In this document: piece by piece, positions 1 to 7,898 of the stretch | Numbering within the stretch: the first letter of the stretch is position 1 | Layout: every line of letters starts with the position of its first letter | Assembly (NCBI GenBank): GCA_041752455.1 | Contig: JBGSWL010000140.1 | Coordinates: 48,132 to 112,131, forward strand | DNA: 64,000 nt | Direction of reading: 5' to 3' | Source of the DNA: JBGSWL01 sp041752455 | GTDB taxonomy: Bacteria; Pseudomonadota; Alphaproteobacteria; Rhizobiales; Rhizobiaceae | Program-made: the position numbers and the translations under genes | The notes under the pieces: model-generated | The model's input: the letters and a program-made list of their open reading frames with translations, nothing else | The model's database searches: none | What the model was told of the DNA's origin: nothing

Positions 1-1
1 C

Positions 2-508
2 TATGGCGGCATCCTGTGCGATATCGCCTCGCACCAGATCGATCAGTTCCTGTTCTTCACGGGTTCCGATGATGCCGAGATCGCTGCGTCCAGCGTCGGC
101 AATTTCGCCCATCCGGGCGATCCGGGCCTGCAGGACTTCGGCGACATCCTGCTGCGCTCCGACAAGGGGCAGGGCTATATCCGCGTCGATTGGTACACGC
201 CCGACGCGCTGCCGACATGGGGTGACGGACGGCTGGTGATCCTTGGAACCGAAGGCACGATCGAACTGCGCAAATATGTCGATACTGCCGGCCGCGAAGG
301 CACCGACCATGTCTTCCTCGTCAATGGTGAGCGCTACGAGCATATCGATGGTTCGAAGGAGCCGCTGTCCTATTTCGCGCGGCTGAAGGCCGATGTCCTG
401 AACCGAACCGAAACCGCGATGAAGCAAAGCCACTGCTTCAAGGTGATGGAATTGGCGCTCAAGGCGCAGGCGCAGGCGGTCCGCCTTGGCGCTTTGGCTG
501 GAGCGTGA
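2..508 (+). CDS. Gfo/Idh/MocA family oxidoreductase, C-terminal part (5' truncated)
   Basis: The reading frame is open from the window edge to a stop at 506-508 and gives 168 residues. It looks like the C-terminal substrate-binding domain of a Gfo/Idh/MocA NAD(P)-dependent sugar or inositol oxidoreductase: it has a DIASHQID segment, the usual position of the catalytic His in this family, followed by a long beta-sheet region (GDILLRSDKGQGYIRVDWYT). The N-terminal Rossmann domain lies outside the window. It ends 4 bases before another gene of the same family, so the two are probably co-transcribed and may act on the same polyol or sugar. The substrate cannot be told from the sequence. Confidence 0.8.
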   Translation, partial: YGGILCDIASHQIDQFLFFTGSDDAEIAASSVGNFAHPGDPGLQDFGDILLRSDKGQGYIRVDWYTPDALPTWGDGRLVILGTEGTIELRKYVDTAGREGTDHVFLVNGERYEHIDGSKEPLSYFARLKADVLNRTETAMKQSHCFKVMELALKAQAQAVRLGALAGA

Positions 509-512
509 CGGA

Positions 513-1595
513 ATGACGCTGAATGTCGCGATCATCGGCGCCGGAATCGGTAGCCAGCATCTGGACGGCTACCTGCAACTGCCGGCGCACTACCGCGTCG
601 CGGTGATCTGCGATCTGGCCGAGGACAAGGCGGCGGCGCTGGCAGCGCGGGCGCCGGATGCCGTTGCGATGACCGATCTTTCCGCCGTGCTGGCCGATCC
701 TTCGATCGACATCATCGACATCTGCCTGCCGCCGCATCTGCACGGCCCGGTCGCCCTGCAGGCCTTTGCAGCGGGCAAACATGTCATCTGCGAGAAACCG
801 CTGGCGGGCAGCGTCATCGAAGCAGATGCGATGGCGGGGGCGGCGCTGGCCGCAGGGCGCCTTCTGGCGCCGATCTTCCAGTACCGCTACGGCCGTGGCC
901 TTCGGCAACTTGCGGCAATGGTCGATGGGGGCATTGCCGGAAAGCCGATGGTTGCGACCATCGAGACGCACTGGAACCGCGATGCGGCCTATTATGCGGT
1001 GCCGTGGCGCGGCAAATGGGCAAGCGAACGGGGCGGCGCCGTGCTTGGCCACGCGATCCATGCCCATGATCTGGTGACGCGGTTTTTGGGACCGGCAACG
1101 CAGGTGATGGCGATGGCTGACACCCGCGTCAACGCCATCGAGGTCGAGGATTGTGCGGCGGTGTCCATGCGGATGGCGTCGGGTGCGCTGGTGACATCGT
1201 CGATCACGCTTGGCGCTGCGAACGACACGTCGCGCTTCCGCTTTGTTTTCGAGAACCTGACGGCTGAAAGCGGGCGCAAGCCCTATGCGCCGGGCGAGGA
1301 CGCCTGGACCTTCACGGCGCGCGCTCCGTTGGCGCAGGCGACGCTCGATGCGGCGCTAGCTGAAGCCGAAACCGCCATTGCCGGTGCGCCATCCGGTTAT
1401 GCCGGCCAGTTCCTGGCGGTGGCCGAGCATCTGGCAGAGCGGCCTGCCGATCTCGTGACGGCGCAGGACGGCGTCCGTTCGCTGGAGTTTGTCGCGGCGA
1501 TCTATTTGTCATCGCGCGAAGCACGCGCGGTCGATCTGCCGATGGCGCGCGACCATGCGATTTGCCGGGACTGGGTTCCGGCCCGACAGGAGTAG
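513..1595 (+). CDS. Gfo/Idh/MocA family oxidoreductase
   Basis: A 360-residue protein with an N-terminal Rossmann motif (VAIIGAGIGSQH, residues about 4-15) and the EKPL motif typical of this dehydrogenase family (CEKPLAGS). It should be a cytoplasmic NAD(P)-dependent oxidoreductase of a sugar, inositol or related compound. The ATG at 513 is preferred over an upstream in-frame ATG at 486 because it follows the preceding stop by 4 bases and starts directly at the Rossmann strand. The next gene, pcaD, starts 4 bases after its stop, which suggests one transcript although no shared pathway is obvious. Confidence 0.85.
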   Translation: MTLNVAIIGAGIGSQHLDGYLQLPAHYRVAVICDLAEDKAAALAARAPDAVAMTDLSAVLADPSIDIIDICLPPHLHGPVALQAFAAGKHVICEKPLAGSVIEADAMAGAALAAGRLLAPIFQYRYGRGLRQLAAMVDGGIAGKPMVATIETHWNRDAAYYAVPWRGKWASERGGAVLGHAIHAHDLVTRFLGPATQVMAMADTRVNAIEVEDCAAVSMRMASGALVTSSITLGAANDTSRFRFVFENLTAESGRKPYAPGEDAWTFTARAPLAQATLDAALAEAETAIAGAPSGYAGQFLAVAEHLAERPADLVTAQDGVRSLEFVAAIYLSSREARAVDLPMARDHAICRDWVPARQE

Positions 1596-1599
1596 TTCG

Positions 1600-2397
1600 A
1601 TGCAATTTGCCAGCTTGAACGGGGTCGTGCTGCACTATCAGGTCGTGGCTGCCCCCAACGATCGCCCGACCATCGTGTTTGCCAATTCGCTTGGCACCGA
1701 TTTTCGCATCTGGCGCGATGTGATCATCCGGCTCGTCGGCGAGGCGGGTTTCGTCATGTACGACAAGCGCGGCCACGGGCTCTCCACCACCGGTCCGACG
1801 CCTTACGCCATCGACGACCATATCGGCGATCTGGAAGCGCTGCTCGATCACCTCGGCGTGACGAAAGCCATCATCTGCGGCCTATCGGTCGGCGGCATGA
1901 TTGCCATGGGACTAGCGTCCAAGCGGCGCGATCTCGTCAAGGCCCTCATCCTTTGCGACACCGCGCCGAAGATCGGCACGGCAGCGATCTGGAATGATCG
2001 CATCGCGGCCATCGAGGCAAACGGGATCGCCTCGGTCTCGGACATGATCCTCGAGCGCTGGTTCACCAAGGAATTCCGCAGTCCGGGCAGCGCCGAACTG
2101 GATGGCTACCGGATGATGCTGAACCGGCAGGATCCGGCCGGCTATGTATCGACCTGCGCAGCGATCCGCGATGCAGACCTTACCGAAAAGGCACGCGCGC
2201 TGAAACTGCCGGTTGCCTGCATTGTCGGGGCGGAAGACGGCTCGACACCGCCGTCGCTGGTGGCCGAGATGGCACGCACGATCCCCGGCGCGCTCTATGA
2301 TGTGATCCCCGCCTGCGGGCATATTCCATGCGTGGAAAGGCCGGTCGAACTTACCGACATCATTCGCGGGTTCATCGGCGGGCTGGACGCGGCGTGA
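1600..2397 (+). CDS. pcaD: 3-oxoadipate enol-lactonase
   Basis: A 265-residue alpha/beta hydrolase. The nucleophile elbow GLSVGG places the catalytic Ser at residue 96; YDKRGHGLS (about 54-62) and a late His in ACGHIPCVERP complete the pattern seen in PcaD. PcaD hydrolyses 3-oxoadipate enol-lactone to 3-oxoadipate in the protocatechuate pathway. The gene is about 24 kb away from the other pca genes of this window and sits behind two Gfo/Idh/MocA genes. The start at 1600 is chosen because the upstream extension overlaps the preceding gene and precedes the conserved N-terminus. Confidence 0.9.
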   Translation: MQFASLNGVVLHYQVVAAPNDRPTIVFANSLGTDFRIWRDVIIRLVGEAGFVMYDKRGHGLSTTGPTPYAIDDHIGDLEALLDHLGVTKAIICGLSVGGMIAMGLASKRRDLVKALILCDTAPKIGTAAIWNDRIAAIEANGIASVSDMILERWFTKEFRSPGSAELDGYRMMLNRQDPAGYVSTCAAIRDADLTEKARALKLPVACIVGAEDGSTPPSLVAEMARTIPGALYDVIPACGHIPCVERPVELTDIIRGFIGGLDAA

Positions 2398-2460
2398 CAG
2401 GCGCGCCTGCGCCCGGAATTGACGGGGCGGCTCTGCACCGCTATGCCGGACCGGGTTCCA

Positions 2461-2474
2461 GTTGCAAATGCAAC
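2461..2474. promoter_or_regulatory. Candidate operator palindrome before the Fur-family gene
   Basis: GTTGCA-AA-TGCAAC is a perfect 6-2-6 inverted repeat 20 bases upstream of the ATG at 2495. The TGCAAAT/TTGCA flavour resembles operators of alphaproteobacterial Fur and Mur proteins, so autoregulation is a reasonable inference. It has not been compared with a matrix. Confidence 0.4.
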
Positions 2475-2494
2475 GCAACAAGGCGAGGCCGACC

Positions 2495-2929
2495 ATGGAT
2501 CAGGCAAGCGCCATGACCGCGGAAGACATGACCGAGGCGCTGCGTGCCGAGGGCATCCGCATCACGCGCCAGCGCACCGCCATCCTGCAGACGCTTGCCG
2601 AATCGGCCGACCATCCGGATGCCAACGAGGTGTTTCGGCGCGCCAGTGCCATCGAGCCGTCGGTCTCGCTCTCGACAGTCTACCGGACGCTGAATGTTCT
2701 GGAAAAGCGCGGTGTCGTGCTGCGGCTTTCGTTTGAGGGTGCACCGTCGCGGTTTGAAACCGCCGATACCCCGCACCATGATCACATGATCGACCTCGAC
2801 ACCGGCGATGTGATCGAGTTCCAGTCCGACAAGATCGAAAAGCTGCAGGCGGAGATCGCTCGCGAACTGGGCTATGATCTGGTATTCCACAAGCTGGAAC
2901 TCTACGGCACGCGCCAGCGCAAGGGTTGA
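2495..2929 (+). CDS. Fur-family metal-responsive regulator (Fur/Mur type)
   Basis: A 144-residue protein with a winged-helix N-terminus (ITRQRTAILQTL, then SVSLSTVYRTLNVLEKRGVV) and the metal-binding HHDHMIDLDTGDVIEF segment typical of rhizobial Fur/Mur. It lacks the C-terminal CxxC pairs of classical Fur and Zur, as does Mur. It would be a cytoplasmic repressor of metal uptake genes, using iron or manganese as co-repressor. The ATG at 2495 is preferred over a TTG at 2462 because the latter lies inside a perfect palindrome and a GGCGAG stretch precedes the ATG. It ends 15 bases from the convergent YeeE/YedE gene. Which metal it senses is not decidable from the sequence. Confidence 0.85.
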   Translation: MDQASAMTAEDMTEALRAEGIRITRQRTAILQTLAESADHPDANEVFRRASAIEPSVSLSTVYRTLNVLEKRGVVLRLSFEGAPSRFETADTPHHDHMIDLDTGDVIEFQSDKIEKLQAEIARELGYDLVFHKLELYGTRQRKG

Positions 2930-2944
2930 AACGGCGGGCCGGGT

Positions 2945-4051
2945 CTACTCGGCGGCCTTGAGCACCGGATCGGCTTGCTGAGGCTGAAGCTGCGGCTTCG
3001 TCTGGCTGCCGCGATCCACCAGCCAGTCGGTGACACCTGCTGAAAACCAGATGGCAAAGAGCGTGACCCAGGCGGTCATCGCAAACACGCTGGCACCCGT
3101 GACACCGGCCCCGACAGCACAGCCCCCGGCAAGCATGCCGCCAAAGCCCATCAGCGCCGCGCCAGCCAGATAGCGCTTCATCGAATCGCCGCCTTCAAAT
3201 CCCTGCAGTTCCAGCTGCCCGGTCAGCCAGGCGGCAAGGAACGAACCGGCAAATACGCCGGGAACGAGCCCGACATCGAAATCGATCATCGAGCCCGGTG
3301 GCATCAGGAACAGCATCAGCGTGTCGGCGCTTGGCCCCGTGAACGTGATCGCTTCCAGTTGCACCGGCTCGAATGCCACGCCCGACATCGTGCTGGTGAA
3401 CCACCAGGCCGCAGGAATGGTGATGCCGACAAATGTTGCGGCGACGGTCGTCCAGAGACCGAGCGAGCGATAGGCTGCGACTGCAAAGGCGAGCGTAAGC
3501 GCAAGCGCCGCAATCATCAGCGCCGCGCCGCTGCCAAGGCCGGTGAATGTCAGAAGATCATTGCCGCCAATGGCGTTGGTCGTGGAAATCTGCGCGATTG
3601 CATCGCGCGCCGGCGACAGAAAACCGCGAAGGCTCGCCTGCGCAACGACGGCAAAGACAAGCCCGGACAGCAGGGCACGCAGGTTGCCGGTGGCCGACAG
3701 GACGAGAAGACGGCTGGCGCAGCCGCGGGCCAGAACCATGCCGGTGCCAAACATCAGGCCGCCGACCAGGGCGCCGGACAGGCTCTGCGGCGAAGCGATC
3801 TGGCGGGCTTCACCGGTATCGACCAGTCCCGACCATGAGAGAAATTGGGTTCCGGCGACAGCAGCCGTGAAAACCAGAAGCCAGGTGGCGGTCTTTGTGC
3901 CGATGGAACCGCGGGAAAATTCGACCGATGCAGCGCGCAGGCAAAACTTGCTCTGCTGGGCAAAGGCACCGAACGCGGCACCGATCAGCGCGCCGCCGAT
4001 CAGCAGCACCCAGTTTTCACCCAAGCTGTCAGTCAGTGAAAGCAGATCCAT
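2945..4051 (-). CDS. YeeE/YedE (TsuA-like) sulfur transport membrane protein
   Basis: A 368-residue polytopic membrane protein. It carries the three cysteine motifs of YeeE/YedE thiosulfate or sulfur-compound transporters: KFCLRAA near the N-terminus, GCASRLLVLSATGNLRALL in the middle, and GGCAVGAGVTGAS near the C-terminus. The family moves thiosulfate or related sulfane sulfur across the inner membrane. The start at 4051 (MDLLSLTDSL) is chosen because the 25-residue upstream extension is unlike a membrane protein start; no strong ribosome binding site is visible. It is divergent from the Tat-exported hydrolase at 4145 and is one of two YeeE/YedE proteins in this sulfur island. Confidence 0.88.
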   Translation of the reverse strand: MDLLSLTDSLGENWVLLIGGALIGAAFGAFAQQSKFCLRAASVEFSRGSIGTKTATWLLVFTAAVAGTQFLSWSGLVDTGEARQIASPQSLSGALVGGLMFGTGMVLARGCASRLLVLSATGNLRALLSGLVFAVVAQASLRGFLSPARDAIAQISTTNAIGGNDLLTFTGLGSGAALMIAALALTLAFAVAAYRSLGLWTTVAATFVGITIPAAWWFTSTMSGVAFEPVQLEAITFTGPSADTLMLFLMPPGSMIDFDVGLVPGVFAGSFLAAWLTGQLELQGFEGGDSMKRYLAGAALMGFGGMLAGGCAVGAGVTGASVFAMTAWVTLFAIWFSAGVTDWLVDRGSQTKPQLQPQQADPVLKAAE

Positions 4052-4060
4052 CACACACTG

Positions 4061-4120
4061 ATTGCATGTGACCGTCAATGTGACGTTGACCTCGATCAAC
4101 GAGCGGAGGATACATGCAAT
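4061..4120. promoter_or_regulatory. Inverted repeat across the divergent yeeE / MBL hydrolase promoter region
   Basis: ATTGCATGT at 4061-4069 and ACATGCAAT at 4112-4120 are perfect 9-base inverted arms separated by 42 bases. They span almost the whole 93-base region between the two divergent starts. Two half-sites for a common regulator, one near each start, is an inference. Confidence 0.4.
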
Positions 4121-4144
4121 AAACACGATGTCTGGGAGGACGCC

Positions 4145-5071
4145 ATGAACAATCCGCTTCGGCCTGATCGCCGCCAGTTTGCCGCTGCCCTTGGTGCTTG
4201 TGCGATGCTGCCGTTTTTGCCGCGCCTCTCAACGAGCGCCAGTGCCAAGGCGGTGGGTGACTATGAACTGACTGTGCTTTCCGACGGGGCGCTGACACTG
4301 CCGCTGGATTTCCTCTATCCGGACGTGCCGCGCGATGCGCTGGATGCCATCCTGAATGCCTCGGGCCAGCCGACCGACATGTTGAGACCGGACTGCAACG
4401 TCACGCTGCTGCGCAGTGCCGATCGCGTGGTGCTGTTTGATGTCGGGGCCGGTGGCAATTTCATGCCGACGGCAGGCCGTCTGCCGCAGAGCCTGGCCGA
4501 TGCCGGTGTCGACCCGGCCGAGGTGACCGACGTGATCTTCACCCATGCGCACCCGGATCATCTCTGGGGCCTGCTGGATGAGTTCGACGAGATCCTGTTT
4601 GCAGATGCGGCGTTCCATATCAACCAGACCGAGTGGGACTATTGGCGCGCCGACGGTACGCTCGAAGCAATGCCAGAGGAGCGCAAGAGCTTTGTCGTCG
4701 GCGCGCAAAGCCGACTGGCGGCGCTCGAAGACCGGATTACGTTCTTCAAGGCCGGTGACGAAGTGGTTTCGGGCGTCGAGGCAGTGGATACGGCGGGTCA
4801 CACGCCGGGCCATACATCGTTTGCCGTTCATGGCGGAGCGTCGCCGCTGATGATCCTTGGCGATGCCATCAGCAATTTTGCGATCTCGTTTGAAAAGCCC
4901 GATTGGCCGACCGGTTCCGATCATGATCCGGTCACCGGGGCCGCTGCGAGGGTCAAGTTGCTCGATCGCCTCGTCACCGACGGGATGGAGATTGTCGGCT
5001 ATCATCTGCCGCATCCGGCAACGGGCCGGGTCGAGCGTGCGGGAACGGCCTACCGTTTCGTGCCGGCCTGA
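4145..5071 (+). CDS. Tat-exported metallo-beta-lactamase fold hydrolase
   Basis: A 308-residue protein with a twin-arginine signal (DRRQFAAALGACAMLPF, Arg9-Arg10) and the metal motif THAHPDH (His134, His136, Asp138, His139), so it is a periplasmic metallo-beta-lactamase-fold hydrolase. GHTPGHTSF (about 219-227) supplies the next metal ligand. A GGGAGG ribosome binding site precedes the ATG. SoxH of some sox clusters is also a metallo-hydrolase, but orthology is not established here. It lies between two sulfur transporters, divergent from one and converging on the other with 8 bases between stops, so a role with sulfur compounds is inferred from context only. Confidence 0.82.
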   Translation: MNNPLRPDRRQFAAALGACAMLPFLPRLSTSASAKAVGDYELTVLSDGALTLPLDFLYPDVPRDALDAILNASGQPTDMLRPDCNVTLLRSADRVVLFDVGAGGNFMPTAGRLPQSLADAGVDPAEVTDVIFTHAHPDHLWGLLDEFDEILFADAAFHINQTEWDYWRADGTLEAMPEERKSFVVGAQSRLAALEDRITFFKAGDEVVSGVEAVDTAGHTPGHTSFAVHGGASPLMILGDAISNFAISFEKPDWPTGSDHDPVTGAAARVKLLDRLVTDGMEIVGYHLPHPATGRVERAGTAYRFVPA

Positions 5072-5079
5072 CTGTGACC

Positions 5080-6165
5080 CTATTCGGCGGGCTCTGCCCT
5101 GTTGCGGGACCGCAGGAATGCAAACGGCTCGCCTTCGATGAGCAGGGCCAGACCGATCCTTGCGCCAATCGCAATCGAGACCATGGCGAGCGGGACCGAA
5201 AGCGCCAGAACCGAAGCGGCTGAAACGCCCTGGCCGATCGTGCAGCCGAGGGCGAAGACGCCGCCGGTTCCCATCAGGAACGCGCCGAGCAGGTGACGGC
5301 TGAGCTCACGGGCATCGTCGCAGGCCTCCCACCGCATGTCATCGGCCCGCCAGGCGGCAATGGCCGCACCCAGAAAGACGCCACCGACAAGCCCGATGCC
5401 ATAGTCGGGGAGCACACCGGTTACGGTGATGATCTGGAGTATGGCGTCGCCGACCGGCATGACAAATGACCCGGCCTCGACCTGGACGATCGAAAACAGC
5501 GACTGGCTGGCCAGCGTCGTGATCACCCAGCCTGCCGTGATGCAAAGCCCGATCACGATACCGACGGACCACTTGCCGCGGTCGGCCCGAAACGCTGCGT
5601 CACGCAAGACCCACCACAGGCCGGCAGCAGCAATCAACGCGGCTGCTAGTAGGGCACCATGCCCGGCGAAAAGCGATCCGGCATGAGCAAACCCGTTATC
5701 GGTCAGATCGAGCGAAAGCGGTTCGATCAGCGCCTCGCGAAACTGGCCGACCAGCCCCCGTTGTGCAGACAGTGCTGCGAGGCCGATGCCGGTCAATACG
5801 ACAAGGGCGCGCAGGTTGCCGCCGCCAAGACGCACCACGGCACCAAAGCCGCAGGTGCCGACCAAGGCCATGCCGAACCCGAACATCAGTCCGCCGATGA
5901 TCGTCCCGGCGACCGGGACCGGCTCACTGAGATAAAAACTCGAACCTGTATCGATGAAGCCGGCGATTGCGAGGACTTGCGTTGCGACAAGGGCAACGAG
6001 TGCCGCCAGTACCCATGCGCGAAGCCCGCGCGAATCGGCGGCGTACCAGTGTCGTTCAAGCGCAGACATGGTGCAGAAATGGTGGCGGCGGGCTTCATGC
6101 CCCATCAGGGTCCCAACCGCCATTCCAGCCGCCGGCACAAGCCAGCCACTTTCCAATCCGAACAT
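5080..6165 (-). CDS. YeeE/YedE (TsuA-like) sulfur transport membrane protein, sox-linked
   Basis: A 361-residue polytopic membrane protein with the same three cysteine motifs as its paralogue at 2945: HHFCTMSALERHW, GTCGFGAVVRLGGGNLRAL and ALGCTIGQGVSAAS. The start at 6165 is fixed by a strong CGGGAGGAGA ribosome binding site; an in-frame upstream extension of 50 residues is rejected. It lies 76 bases downstream of soxR on the same strand and probably belongs to a soxS-soxR-yeeE transcript. Import of thiosulfate or export of sulfane sulfur are both possible. Confidence 0.88.
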   Translation of the reverse strand: MFGLESGWLVPAAGMAVGTLMGHEARRHHFCTMSALERHWYAADSRGLRAWVLAALVALVATQVLAIAGFIDTGSSFYLSEPVPVAGTIIGGLMFGFGMALVGTCGFGAVVRLGGGNLRALVVLTGIGLAALSAQRGLVGQFREALIEPLSLDLTDNGFAHAGSLFAGHGALLAAALIAAAGLWWVLRDAAFRADRGKWSVGIVIGLCITAGWVITTLASQSLFSIVQVEAGSFVMPVGDAILQIITVTGVLPDYGIGLVGGVFLGAAIAAWRADDMRWEACDDARELSRHLLGAFLMGTGGVFALGCTIGQGVSAASVLALSVPLAMVSIAIGARIGLALLIEGEPFAFLRSRNRAEPAE

Positions 6166-6241
6166 CGCCGTCTCCTCCCGCTCCTGTGTCGAAGCTTGGG
6201 ATAAGCGTGTCCCCTCGGAACCCGTTTGACAATAGGTTAAG

Positions 6242-6598
6242 TCAGGCGCGATCTGCGCCTTCACGGACAGGGCGGCAAAACACGTCATACAAAGTGGCAA
6301 CGACCGACGAGACATCCTCGCCGGAGACGCTGTAATAGATCATCCGGCCGTCGCGTCGTGTCTTGACGAGGCCATCGAGGCGAAGGCGCGCCAGTTGCTG
6401 GGAAACCGCCGCCTGCGGCAGGTCGAGCACGTTTTCGAGTTCCGAGACCGATTTCTCGCCTTCAGCAAGAATGCACAGGATCAGCAGCCGCGTCTCATGA
6501 GACAGCGCCTTCAGAAGGTCACTGGCTTTGCGGGCCTGTTCGTAAAGGACCTTTACGTCGGCTTCATCCATATCAGGCGTGTAGGCGGGGAGTGGCAT
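6242..6598 (-). CDS. soxR: ArsR/SmtB-family persulfide-sensing repressor SoxR
   Basis: A 118-residue winged-helix repressor (ALSHETRLLIL, then LPQAAVSQQLARLRLDGLV). It has exactly two cysteines, Cys42 (LCILAEGE) and Cys108 (VFCRPV), the spacing found in the SqrR/BigR/SoxR persulfide sensors, where the pair forms a polysulfide bridge that releases DNA. In Pseudaminobacter the SoxR protein represses the sox operon from sites before soxV and after soxW. Here soxR follows soxS on the minus strand and is divergent from soxVW. Candidate operators are listed separately. Confidence 0.92.
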   Translation of the reverse strand: MPLPAYTPDMDEADVKVLYEQARKASDLLKALSHETRLLILCILAEGEKSVSELENVLDLPQAAVSQQLARLRLDGLVKTRRDGRMIYYSVSGEDVSSVVATLYDVFCRPVREGADRA

Positions 6599-6660
6599 CG
6601 GAGGCTCTGCTCAATCCGTTGTGTTGAAAATGGTACCGCGTTCGATACGCATTTGCACGA

Positions 6661-7032
6661 TCATTGGATGACCTGCTGCTTTGCGGGCAGTTTTGCAATC
6701 ATTTCGCCGAGCAAGAACCAGAAAAATTCGTCGCCGGCATAGCCGCGCATCCGCCCGATCTCCTTGCCGTCGTCGACGAGCACAAAAGTCGGCGTGAAGC
6801 GCTCCGGCTGGATGAAGGCCAGATCGTCGGGCATAGGCTTGTGAATGTCTACCGGGCGCAACGGCGCAGCCTGTCCCTCTGGCGTCTTGGAATAAATCGG
6901 ACCGATCTCCTTGTGCCAGCGGATACACCAGGCACAGCCTGCCTGTTCAAGCATCACAAGTTCCGCTGCGCGCGCAGGGGCGCCGGCCAACAGGGTCAGG
7001 AGGATAGACGCGGCAATGATCGTCTTGCGCAT
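6661..7032 (-). CDS. soxS: Periplasmic thioredoxin-like protein SoxS
   Basis: A 123-residue exported thioredoxin-fold protein with a Sec signal (MRKTIIAASILLTLLAGAPARA) and a CAWC active site (Cys33, Cys36), as in SoxS of sox clusters, which keeps SoxYZ in an active redox state. FTPTFVLVDDGKEIGRMRGY matches the cis-Pro side of the fold. The start at 7032 is chosen because it begins the signal peptide; the longer frame adds 34 residues of promoter sequence. It is divergent from soxV, with 100 bases between the starts. Confidence 0.9.
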   Translation of the reverse strand: MRKTIIAASILLTLLAGAPARAAELVMLEQAGCAWCIRWHKEIGPIYSKTPEGQAAPLRPVDIHKPMPDDLAFIQPERFTPTFVLVDDGKEIGRMRGYAGDEFFWFLLGEMIAKLPAKQQVIQ

Positions 7033-7063
7033 GGCGGTCGGCCTTTTCGGTCTTGCGGCGCCC

Positions 7064-7089
7064 AATATATAGTTTATTCTGCATATTTG
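7064..7089. promoter_or_regulatory. Candidate SoxR operator between soxS and soxV
   Basis: AATATAT-N12-ATATTTG is an AT-rich imperfect palindrome (5 of 7 paired positions) centred in the divergent soxS/soxV region. Its 7-12-7 geometry is the same as in two perfect palindromes before soxC and before the persulfide dioxygenase. SoxR of Pseudaminobacter is known to bind the soxS-soxV region. The assignment is inferred. Confidence 0.5.
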
Positions 7090-7132
7090 AAATGCCTGTC
7101 GGCGTTTTTTGCGCTTTGGGAGGAGCGGCTGC

Positions 7133-7870
7133 ATGCTCGACGTTGGCTATGGCGCTGCTTTCCTCGCGGGGATCCTGTCGTTTGTCTCGCCCTGCGTGCT
7201 GCCGATCGTGCCGCCGTATCTCGCCTACCTCGCCGGTATCAGCTTTTCGGAGTTGAATGAGCAGGGCACCGGGAACAATGCGGTTTCGCGCCGTATTGCG
7301 CTGTCCTCGGTGGCATTCGTGCTGGGTTTCACGACGGTTTTCGTGGCGCTGGGTGCGACGGCCAGCATGATCGGCCAGTCGATTGCCCGCCATTTCGACA
7401 CCCTGTCGATGATCGCCGGTGTGCTGATCATCATCATGGGGCTGCACTTTCTCGGGGTTTTCCGGATCGGCCTTCTTTACCGCGAAGCGCGCATCGACGT
7501 CCAAAAGAAGCCGGCCGGCCTGCTTGGTGCCTATGTGATGGGGCTGGCGTTTGCCTTCGGCTGGACGCCCTGTGTCGGGCCGGTGCTGGCAGCAATCCTG
7601 TTTGTTGCAGGCACGGAAGACACAGCGTTTCGCGGTGCCGGGCTGCTTGCGCTCTATTCGCTCGGGATCGGCATCCCGTTCATCGTCGCCGGGTTGTTTG
7701 CCAGCCGCTTCATCGGCTGGGCGACCCGGTTCAAGAAACACATGCACACGGTCGAGCGTGTCATGGGCGGTCTGCTCGTCGTGACCGGCGTTCTTTTCAT
7801 TACCGGCCAGATGTCGCGGATTGCGCAATGGCTTCTCGACACGTTTCCGGGGTTTGCGACGATCGGCTGA
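7133..7870 (+). CDS. soxV: CcdA/DsbD-type membrane thiol transporter SoxV
   Basis: A 245-residue inner-membrane protein with about six membrane segments and the two buried cysteines of the CcdA family: Cys21 (SFVSPCVLPIVPPY) and Cys147 (FGWTPCVGP). It passes electrons from cytoplasmic thioredoxin to the periplasmic thioredoxin-like SoxW. The start at 7133 follows a TTGGGAGGAG ribosome binding site; an ATG 24 bases upstream would overlap that site. soxW follows after 28 bases. Confidence 0.93.
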   Translation: MLDVGYGAAFLAGILSFVSPCVLPIVPPYLAYLAGISFSELNEQGTGNNAVSRRIALSSVAFVLGFTTVFVALGATASMIGQSIARHFDTLSMIAGVLIIIMGLHFLGVFRIGLLYREARIDVQKKPAGLLGAYVMGLAFAFGWTPCVGPVLAAILFVAGTEDTAFRGAGLLALYSLGIGIPFIVAGLFASRFIGWATRFKKHMHTVERVMGGLLVVTGVLFITGQMSRIAQWLLDTFPGFATIG

Positions 7871-7898
7871 GTGTCGCGCCCGCGCCACAGGAGGAACC

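Noticed and set aside
2462..2494. Extended TTG start of the Fur-family gene
   Set aside because: The TTG lies in a perfect palindrome that is more likely an operator, and the extension is not part of the family.
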